64,000 nucleotides of DNA from Pseudomonas fragi. Lineage in GTDB: Bacteria; Pseudomonadota; Gammaproteobacteria; Pseudomonadales; Pseudomonadaceae. A program made the position numbers and the translations under genes. Below are positions 57,761-64,000 of this stretch, piece by piece; positions within the stretch are counted from its first letter, which is position 1; each line of letters begins with the position of its first letter. Under the pieces are notes generated by a model. The model was not told the DNA's origin. It did not search any database and saw only the letters and a program-made list of their open reading frames with translations. The stretch lies in the NCBI RefSeq assembly GCF_025426255.1, contig NZ_CP104861.1, positions 4,821,001 to 4,885,000 of the forward strand, written 5' to 3'.

Positions 57761-59869
57761 AATGTCGATGAACAATCGACCACAACGCGAGAGGCCAATA
57801 TTCAAACGGTCAAAGACACCGTCATGACCGTGGTGGACATCATCAGCTTCGCACTGCCGCTCAAGGTATTGATCCCGCTGTCGATCGGGCGTTTTCTATA
57901 TGGGCTCTATCAAGGCGTGGACGCGCTGCGGCGTGAGCAGGACCATGAGGCGATGCTGCACTGGCTCATCTGCGTCGCGCACCTGACCGATGCCGGGTCG
58001 GACTTTGCTGGCTCCCAGGTTTTTGCATCTTCCATTCGGGTTCGCAGCGGCCCTGTTACGCGGGCCTTCAGTCCGGGCGCCGCCTCACTCAAAACACCGC
58101 AGCAGATGACCTTGCTCAAGGGTGAGCACTATCGCCAGGGGGTGTATGAGCTCAAACCCTCACACGGTGCTGCTGGCGAGTACTACCTGCCGGATGCCAA
58201 TGGGCGTCTGTTCCAGGCCACTTATGATCGAACCCAAGACACATGGCTGATGATTGACCGGCGCATGCCGAACGCCGCATACAAAACCCCTTCCTTGGAA
58301 GTAGCGCTGGGTAAATGGAAAGCCAACGCCTCGACGCCAATGAACAACCAGATTTTCGGGATTAACACGTTGATTAACCAAGCACGCGTGAGCGGTATTG
58401 AGCACTTGCGTGACATCCCGGATACGCAAGGGATTTACACCCTGAACCAACGCCATTACATCCAGCAGAACAACGAGGTGTTCGAAGTGAGCGCAGGCGT
58501 ACCCGGCCCTGGTTTGCACCTGATCATTGCAACTGGCTCAAGCACCACCCAACCGGTGTTCAAAATCAGGCGCAATCTGGGCAGCAGCGAATGGGAGGTC
58601 AAGCACTCGACATCACGGGGCTATCCTCGCTGGACAGCGTTAAGAGCAGGCGCACGCCACATTTCTCCTCCGCTACCCGTAGACACGCAAAACCTCACTC
58701 TGCTACCGCGAGAGCACCGAGCAGGAGTCGAGGCTTTTATCAAAGCCCAGACGCGCAATCAGAACACTCGGAGCGCGACCTTTCGCGACCCTGTAGTCAT
58801 ACAAGCCAGTCAGTTTTTTTACCGATTGCGACTCGACTTCATCAATCGAGCCCAGACTTTTATCCACTCGGCTGTGCTGGCGCCTCGCGTCAGCATTCCG
58901 CAACTGGCTCAAGCGACACCCCACCCCGAGATTTTGCGGCAGATCTACAGCCGATCCACGGGACTCGTGGTCGGTGAAAACCATTATTCAGTGGCCAGCA
59001 AAAAATTCCTGATCGATAACATGGCCGAATTGGCAAAAAACGATGTGAAAACCTTTTACCTTGAGCACCTGCAAACCGACTTCCATCAGGTCGATCTGGA
59101 TATCAATGCCAGAAGCGGCATTATCAGCCACAAGCTCAACAAATTTTTGAAACAGCTGTACAAGCGCGAAGGCCTCGACAGCCACCCGGCTTACACCTTC
59201 CTGACCCTGGTCACCGCCGCCCGATCGCACGGGATCAGAGTCATCGCCCTCGACTGTGCCTCCAGCTACAACATAATCGGCAAGCGGGACTATCACTTGA
59301 AACGCTGCAAGGCGCTCAGCTTTTATGGCTCTGAAACGATCCGCGCCCATCAGGCAGAGCACGGCGCCCATAAATGGGTAGCCTTGGTCGGCAGTACCCA
59401 TGTCAATACCTTTGAAGGCATACCCGGCCTGGCCGAATTGAATGGCGGCATCGGGATGAAAGTCATGGACACGTTACCGGGCCAACCGACCGGCATTGGC
59501 CCGGATAAAGGCCGTGTCACCTTCATGAAAAATGGCCCCTTGAGCCTCGCCTTTTACAAGACTGACTTGCGTCTCTCTGTGGAAGTGAGCGCTAGCCGAA
59601 CGTATTGGGGCCCGCGCCAGCGCCAGGAAATCGAACGTTTGCTCAACCAAGTCAACCAGTACACCTTTAACAACCATCCCATCGACGGGCCAACGCTATT
59701 TCATCGCAGCGCCACGACTGAGCTGATCGAGACACCACTGCTCTGTGACCCCGATGGCAAGGTCTACCTGCAAAGGCCCGAATGGCCAGACGTGCATGAC
59801 GTGCGATTTGCTCAAGCCCAGGATTTGGCCATCAATCTGGCAGCTATGGGCATGACCTATGTGAAGTAG
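57761..59869 (+). pseudogene. Toxin-like gene C, 5'-truncated paralogue (C-terminal half only)
   Basis: Similarity to proteins A and B starts abruptly at NVDEQSTTTREANIQTVKDT (compare ADEQSTSTWESNLNTAKE in B near residue 730), so roughly 730 N-terminal residues are gone. The remaining 700 residues keep the hydrophobic segment (VVDIISFALPLKVLIPLSIG), the middle part (GIYTLNQRHYIQQNNEVFEV) and the C-terminal domain with GENH, FYLEHL, VIALD and GSTHVNT. The frame is open through the upstream repeat to 57635, but that part translates REPIN sequence. The first internal ATG is at 57824. No further frameshift is seen, so a short product with the enzyme-like domain could still be made. It is more diverged than A is from B. 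Confidence 0.8.
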
Positions 59870-59892
59870 GCGCGCTCAGCGACCCACCTGTA

Positions 59893-59983
59893 GATACTCT
59901 GTTCCAGGTCAAAAAATTGTGGGAGCGAGCCTGCTCGCGAATGATCTTCGCGAGCAGGCTCGCTCCCACGTTTGAAGTATCTC
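59893..59983 (-). repeat. Composite REPIN with extended flanks, copy 3
   Basis: GATACTCTGTTCCAGGTCAA, REPIN arms with the same spacer, then TTTGAAGTATCTC. It is in the same orientation as copy 2, so the truncated toxin-like gene is bracketed by direct repeats about 2.3 kb apart. A lone REP half of the other class follows at about 60003-60018. Confidence 0.87.
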
Positions 59984-60026
59984 AAGCCGATGACGAGGAA
60001 CAAAGGCAGCGGCTACAAGTGTGCGT

Positions 60027-61475
60027 CTAAGCCTCTACTATGGTTTTGGGTAAGCGCCCATCAATCACTTGATGCAATGCGCTGCCAGCTGGCCAGTTGC
60101 GCATGAAGCGCGCACGGTCGCGGGCGTAGGCCGAGGCGAAGCTGCCCGGCGAGCGATGCTGGCACATCGAATCCAGATCGATCAGTGCCCAGCGGCCATC
60201 AGCCCAGAACACGTTATGACCCTTGAGATCACCGTGGCTGATACGCTCACGAATCAAATCGGCAAACAACTGGTCCAGCGCCTGCAATTCGGATTCCGGG
60301 GCATCGCCGCGCTCAACATACGGCGCAAAACGCTCGATGATATCGGGCCCCGGCAAATACTCGGTGACCAGATACGCTTTGCCGCGCAGCCACAGAAAAC
60401 GGGTTTCCAGCAGCGCCAGCGGCTTGGGCGTGGTAATGCCCAGAAACGCCAGCCGATTGCCTTCACGCCACGAATGCCAGGCCCGGCTCGGACGCCAGAA
60501 GCGTTTGAGCCAGTGGGCAAAACCCTTGATGTTGTAGCGCTTGACCACCAGGGTGCGACCGGCCACTTCAACTTTGCCGACACTTGCCGCACCGCCGGTT
60601 TTGTACAGATGGCCCTGATCGAGCAAGGCATCGGCCTTGGCCAGTACAGGCAACATGGCGGGTTCTTCTTCGCGCAAAACAGCGCGCAGGGCGAAGGCCC
60701 CGCGCTGCACGCTAAACAGCGAGCAATCGCGGCCGACCTTGCTCAAGTAATCATTCAAGCGCCAGGCACGTACCTTCTCGACCTGCCTGAGCAGCGCCTC
60801 GAGCGGCAAGGCGTGTTCGCCGTTGCTCAGCAGGTAATGCACCAGCAGCTCTTCGATAAACGGCTCAAGATTTTTGGGGAGCTGGGCGAAGAACACCCCG
60901 AGGTTTTCCAGCACTTTCTGCCGCGACAGCGGTTTGCCCGCCTCTTCGACGCAAATGCCTGCACCGTCGATCAAATACAACTTACCGCCCTGGCGCAGCA
61001 GGTTGTCCAGATGCAGATCCTGCTGCCACAACCCTTTGAGGTGCATCTGGCCAATCGCAGCCAAAGCCTCGCCCAGCACAGCCGCTTGTTCATCCGCCAA
61101 AACCGGCAAGCCCTGCACCGCCTTCCAGGCCTGATCGAGGCTTTGCGCGTCTTCGATAAATTCGAACAATAACCAGCCGCCCTCGCTTTCCTGCAAGCCA
61201 TCGGCCAGCAACTGTGGCGTGGTCAAACCCTGTTCAGCCAACAGGCGTACGCCCGTCAACTCGCGCTGAAAATTGCGTGCCGCCTTGCTGCCCACCATCA
61301 ATTTGGCCAGCACGGTACGCCCGCGCCATACCCCGGCACCGACATAGCGCTGCCCCGGCAGTACCCGCAGCAAGGTCAACAGCTGCAATTGCGCAGGGCC
61401 GGCCGCGTCGGCCAGTTCGATACTCAGCGGCAAGCCCGGTGCACGACCGGCCTTTTGCAGTTCGGACAAACGCAT
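60027..61475 (-). CDS. LPS core kinase-like protein with two tandem kinase domains
   Basis: A 482-residue cytoplasmic protein of the InaA/lipopolysaccharide kinase group. Domain 1 (about residues 30-235) has LKGLWQQDLHLDNLLRQGG and KLYLIDGAGI. Domain 2 (about 290-470) has VVKRYNIKGFAHWLKR, YLVTEYLPGPDIIERF, RISHGDLKGHNVFWADGRWA and LIDLDSM. Both keep the Asp and Asn of the catalytic loop and the metal-binding Asp. It is the last gene of the waaG-waaP-kinase run, coupled to the one before by TGATG. It probably phosphorylates inner-core heptose; which position is not visible. This corresponds by position to PA5006 of P. aeruginosa as I recall. Confidence 0.83.
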   Translation of the reverse strand: MRLSELQKAGRAPGLPLSIELADAAGPAQLQLLTLLRVLPGQRYVGAGVWRGRTVLAKLMVGSKAARNFQRELTGVRLLAEQGLTTPQLLADGLQESEGGWLLFEFIEDAQSLDQAWKAVQGLPVLADEQAAVLGEALAAIGQMHLKGLWQQDLHLDNLLRQGGKLYLIDGAGICVEEAGKPLSRQKVLENLGVFFAQLPKNLEPFIEELLVHYLLSNGEHALPLEALLRQVEKVRAWRLNDYLSKVGRDCSLFSVQRGAFALRAVLREEEPAMLPVLAKADALLDQGHLYKTGGAASVGKVEVAGRTLVVKRYNIKGFAHWLKRFWRPSRAWHSWREGNRLAFLGITTPKPLALLETRFLWLRGKAYLVTEYLPGPDIIERFAPYVERGDAPESELQALDQLFADLIRERISHGDLKGHNVFWADGRWALIDLDSMCQHRSPGSFASAYARDRARFMRNWPAGSALHQVIDGRLPKTIVEA

Positions 61476-62227
61476 CAGCGAGCTCCCTTGTGGCTGCGGC
61501 GCACATTCAGCCGCGCCAGCCAGGCATCGACCAGACCACTGTCGACCGGCTGATCCAGATAGGCCGCGAGCAAGGCGCGCACATCGGCGTCAGTCCAGAC
61601 ATGCGCCCGGCGCAGCAACGGCTCGATGTCCTTGACCCGATCACGTTGGCCCAGCAACAAGGGCCGGGTTTTTTCCAGATCGATCAGTTGGGCGCGATAA
61701 CCCGCGCCAGCGGCCTGCAAGAAGATGTGCTTGGGGTAAAAACAGCCATGCACCTGACGCGCGGCGTGCAGGCGACGGGCCAACTGGCCGCACTCGCGCA
61801 AAATCGCCTGCTGCTGCTCGTTGCTCAGTTGCGGCCATTGCTCAAGCAGCGAATCAAGGTCATTCCAACCATCAAGTGCCCGAGTCATCAGCACCGCTCG
61901 GCGTTCGCCAGCCACTTTGAGCTCGCCAAAAAACACCGCTTCCAGCGCCGGGATACCCATTTGCTCATAACGCTGAATATTGCGGAATTCGCGGGCGAAA
62001 CTCGGTTCGCCAAAGGGGCTGTGCAGCGTGCGGGTCAGGTAATTACTCTGGCGCTTGAGGTAAAACCCCTGGCCTTCGAGGTCCATGCGAAACACGCTGC
62101 TCCAACCACCACCGCTGGTGTTGGGTTCGTCCACCGCTTCCAGTTGCACGGACCACAATGAATCAAAGTCAGCCAGGCCGTTGCGCTCAAGCAAGGCTCG
62201 GTCGGCATCCGCGATAAAATCAGTCAT
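61475..62227 (-). CDS. InaA-family LPS kinase-like protein lacking the catalytic-loop Asp
   Basis: A 250-residue protein of the lipopolysaccharide kinase (InaA) family. The middle has FYLKRQSNYLTRTLHSPFGE and AREFRNIQRYEQMGIPALEA, the N-lobe of the fold. The catalytic loop reads ARQVHGCFYPKHIFLQAAGA where WaaP has HRDCYICHFLL, so Cys stands in place of Asp, while the later LIDLEKTRPL keeps the metal-binding Asp. It may be a pseudokinase or use altered chemistry. It overlaps its neighbours by ATGA and TGATG, within the core kinase operon. Confidence 0.82.
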   Translation of the reverse strand: MTDFIADADRALLERNGLADFDSLWSVQLEAVDEPNTSGGGWSSVFRMDLEGQGFYLKRQSNYLTRTLHSPFGEPSFAREFRNIQRYEQMGIPALEAVFFGELKVAGERRAVLMTRALDGWNDLDSLLEQWPQLSNEQQQAILRECGQLARRLHAARQVHGCFYPKHIFLQAAGAGYRAQLIDLEKTRPLLLGQRDRVKDIEPLLRRAHVWTDADVRALLAAYLDQPVDSGLVDAWLARLNVRRSHKGAR

Positions 62228-62958
62228 TCCCGGCCCTCAAAAAAGCGCACGATATGACGGACCCGTTCCTTGTCTGCCGCATTGAGCGTAGTGCGCCCGG
62301 TGTATTGGAAATAAAAACGTAACCGCTGGGTGTAGGACAGGTGGTATTTGGCCACTTTGTCGAGGCACGCCAGGTCTTTGGTGATGCGATATTTGAGCCA
62401 GAAGCCGCGCCAGAAATCGCCGTTAGGGCAGTCGATCAAGAACAGCTTGGGCTGGTCGTCGATCAGCAGGTTGCGCCACTTCAGGTCGTTATGGGTAAAG
62501 CGATGGTCGTGCATGATTCGGGTATAGCGCGCCAGCTGGCGGCTAACGCAATCGACCCACGCGCGATCCTTGAGCAGCGGATCATGCTTGTCGGCAAGCT
62601 CCGACAAATCGCGGGTGTTGGGCAGTTCGCGAGTGATCATGGCGCCACGCGAATAGGCAAAACCACTGCGTTCAAGGCCCCAGGCCACTACCTCAGCGGT
62701 GGGAATACCCCATTTGGCAAAACGCTTGAGGTTCTGCCATTCGGACTTGACCCGCGGACGGCCCAAATAACGGCGCAAGCCTTTGCCCGCGCCGGTGTAG
62801 CGCTTGACGTAGTAATTGACCCCGCCACGCTCGACACGAATCACTTCCGATAACGGATCGCGGGTCAGGTGCTCGCCCTGCAAGGCAAACACCGCCTCCA
62901 GACTGCCGAAATCAGATGCCAACGCGCTGTAAGCGGGTTCCAGATTCCAACCCGCCAT
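62224..62958 (-). CDS. LPS core heptose kinase-like protein
   Basis: A 244-residue kinase-like protein. Motifs are VNYYVKRYTGAGKGLRRYLG, MHDHRFTHNDLKWRNLLIDD (catalytic Asp and Asn) and KLFLIDCPNGDFWRG (metal-binding Asp). It fits the second heptose-phosphorylating enzyme of the Pseudomonas inner core, encoded directly after waaP. The start ATG at 62958 overlaps the waaP stop by one base (TAATG); an open frame to 63021 overlaps waaP further and lacks support. The stop overlaps the next gene in ATGA. Confidence 0.85.
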   Translation of the reverse strand: MAGWNLEPAYSALASDFGSLEAVFALQGEHLTRDPLSEVIRVERGGVNYYVKRYTGAGKGLRRYLGRPRVKSEWQNLKRFAKWGIPTAEVVAWGLERSGFAYSRGAMITRELPNTRDLSELADKHDPLLKDRAWVDCVSRQLARYTRIMHDHRFTHNDLKWRNLLIDDQPKLFLIDCPNGDFWRGFWLKYRITKDLACLDKVAKYHLSYTQRLRFYFQYTGRTTLNAADKERVRHIVRFFEGRE

Positions 62959-63764
62959 TACAGTGCATCTCCATAACGCTGTTTGCGCTCGTAGAGTTTG
63001 CTCGCCTTGCCTTCCAGCCACGCCAGCAGGTGTGCTTCATCGCGCAGGATCTTGCGCAGCGGCATCTGGAAATAACCACGCAGGAAGCGCAGTTTGTCCC
63101 GTTGCGTCAGGCCGATATCCAGCGCCGAGAAGTACAGCGCCGCCAGATCCTTGTTACGCCAACGCTTGCTGATCACTGCACGGGTTTGCGCGCGATGCAG
63201 GTCAATAATGGACAAGCGGAAGTCTTCGGCCGTAACCGGCTTGTCGGTATGCAGCAAAAAGTGGCAGATGTAGCAGTCGCGATGGTTAACCCCGGCGCGG
63301 TGCATCATGCCGGTCATACGCGCCACTTCGGCGATCAGCGCATGCTTGAGCTTGGGTTGCGGCGGCTGCTTGACCCAGTTGAGGCTGAAGTCTTCGAGGC
63401 TGACCGTCGGCGCCAGCTCTTCGGTGATGATGAACGAGTGCTGCGCCGCCGGGTTGCTGCCCTTTTCGCCATAGGCGACCGCCGTCATGGTCGGCACGCC
63501 GACTTCGTGCAGGCGCTTGATGGCTCGCCACTCCTGGCCTGCACCGAGGACCGGCAGCTTAGCCGTCAGCAGGTTTTTGAAGACTTCACCCCAGCCAATA
63601 CCACGGTGGATTTTCACAAAGAAACCGCGTCCGTCGACTTCGGTACGCAAGGTACGTCGGCCTTCCAGTTCACGGTAAACCTCGCCTTCCAGACGCTCGA
63701 CTTCGGTGAACGCATCGCGTCCTGCCCACAAGCTCTTGAACGGTTCGGCAAGAATCAGTTTCAT
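62958..63764 (-). CDS. waaP: Lipopolysaccharide core heptose(I) kinase WaaP
   Basis: WaaP phosphorylates heptose I of the LPS inner core, which in P. aeruginosa is needed for viability. The 268-residue protein starts MKLILAEPFKSLWAGRDAFT and shows GRGFFVKIHRGIGWGEVFKN (glycine loop and Lys), RAGVNHRDCYICHFLLHTD (catalytic Asp) and LSIIDLHRAQTR (metal-binding Asp). The length is usual for the family. It overlaps the waaG stop by one base and the next kinase gene by one base, so the run is one transcription unit. Confidence 0.95.
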   Translation of the reverse strand: MKLILAEPFKSLWAGRDAFTEVERLEGEVYRELEGRRTLRTEVDGRGFFVKIHRGIGWGEVFKNLLTAKLPVLGAGQEWRAIKRLHEVGVPTMTAVAYGEKGSNPAAQHSFIITEELAPTVSLEDFSLNWVKQPPQPKLKHALIAEVARMTGMMHRAGVNHRDCYICHFLLHTDKPVTAEDFRLSIIDLHRAQTRAVISKRWRNKDLAALYFSALDIGLTQRDKLRFLRGYFQMPLRKILRDEAHLLAWLEGKASKLYERKQRYGDAL

Positions 63765-64000
63765 CAGTGTTGCTCCGCCAGAATCACATCCGCAGCGTGC
63801 TGCGGCATGCTGTAGAGGTCGGCCGTCTGCGCGTAGGCCAGGCCATTTTGGCTCCAGGCCGCGCGCGCAGCATCGTCGGACAACATGTGTGTCAGGTATT
63901 CATTGAGTTGCGCCTGCTCGAACGGCTCGTCCAGTACACGGCCGCAATCAGCGTCGCTAATGTAATGGGCGTAGCCACAGACGGCACTGACCAGCACCGG
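63764..64000 (-). CDS. waaG: Core glucosyltransferase WaaG, C-terminal end only
   Basis: The frame is open to the window edge and gives the last 78 residues of a GT4 glycosyltransferase, including LVSAVCGYAHYISDADCGRV and NEYLTHMLSDDAARAAWSQN. Its place directly before waaP is that of waaG, which adds the first outer-core sugar in Pseudomonas. The main part lies outside the window, so the assignment rests mostly on position. Confidence 0.85.
   Translation of the reverse strand, partial: PVLVSAVCGYAHYISDADCGRVLDEPFEQAQLNEYLTHMLSDDAARAAWSQNGLAYAQTADLYSMPQHAADVILAEQH

Noticed and set aside
46262..60026. Prophage or classical genomic island
   Set aside because: No integrase, phage structural gene, tRNA or attachment repeats are visible at the borders; only the gene content and strand suggest insertion.

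Overview
The window is a chromosomal segment of a Pseudomonas species, probably from the fluorescens/fragi-like side of the genus. This rests on gene order: motA, rhdA, psd, serB, parC, parE, cpdA, nudF, thiC, a tolC homologue, waaA, hldE, msbA, waaL and the waaG/waaP core genes follow the order I know from P. aeruginosa. It also rests on the Pseudomonas-type REP/REPIN palindromes and on the high-GC codon use. I cannot place the species without a search.

Layout. Bases 1-8 kb hold motA (3' end outside the window), an HDOD regulator, rhodanese, phosphatidylserine decarboxylase, serB, an AhpA/YtjB-type membrane protein and a PqiC-like lipoprotein. At 8-16.5 kb a minus-strand block with overlapping starts carries nudF, a DUF1249 gene, cpdA, yqiA, parE, a phytase-like esterase, a retropepsin-like protease and parC. 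At 16.7-21.4 kb are an RsiV-like lipoprotein and the thiamine genes cytX and thiC, with a TPP riboswitch ahead of thiC. A TolC-type outer-membrane channel follows, then a frameshifted 4.7-kb toxin-like gene whose 3' end overlaps waaA tail to tail. At 29-32.7 kb are an SMR transporter, an oxidoreductase pair and a conserved protein with a degenerate Nudix-like motif. From 32.7 to 46.3 kb lie hldE, msbA, a WaaL-kinase fusion, and a minus-strand LPS outer-core operon of glycosyltransferases, DnpA, Mig-14 and a carbamoyltransferase. From 60 kb to the end are the inner-core sugar kinases, waaP and the end of waaG.

The unusual part is 46.3-60.0 kb. Plus-strand accessory genes sit between two minus-strand LPS blocks (carbamoyltransferase and core kinases) that I recall as neighbours in P. 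aeruginosa. The region holds two full-length tandem paralogues of about 1,420 residues, a TonB-dependent receptor, and a third paralogue that has lost its N-terminal half at a REPIN-like junction. The three proteins end in a domain with GExH, (F/Y)LEHL, ALD and (N/T)H-x-NT motifs, like the ChaN/EreA/TIKI metal-binding fold also proposed for the C2 region of Pasteurella multocida toxin. The N-terminal halves match the large Pseudomonas 'dermonecrotic toxin domain' proteins. The two intact genes share three upstream sequence blocks at identical spacing, which suggests a common regulatory input. A fourth, more distant relative at 23-27.8 kb is out of frame at a run of nine C residues close to its start.

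How the genes work together: HldE makes the heptose precursor, WaaA adds Kdo, and the core enzymes (WaaG, WaaP and other kinases, WapH, WapR, Ssg-like, carbamoyltransferase, DnpA) build the core. MsbA flips lipid A-core and WaaL adds O-antigen. ParC/ParE form topoisomerase IV. ThiC/CytX supply the thiamine pyrimidine. No tRNA, rRNA, integrase, IS transposase or CRISPR array was seen.
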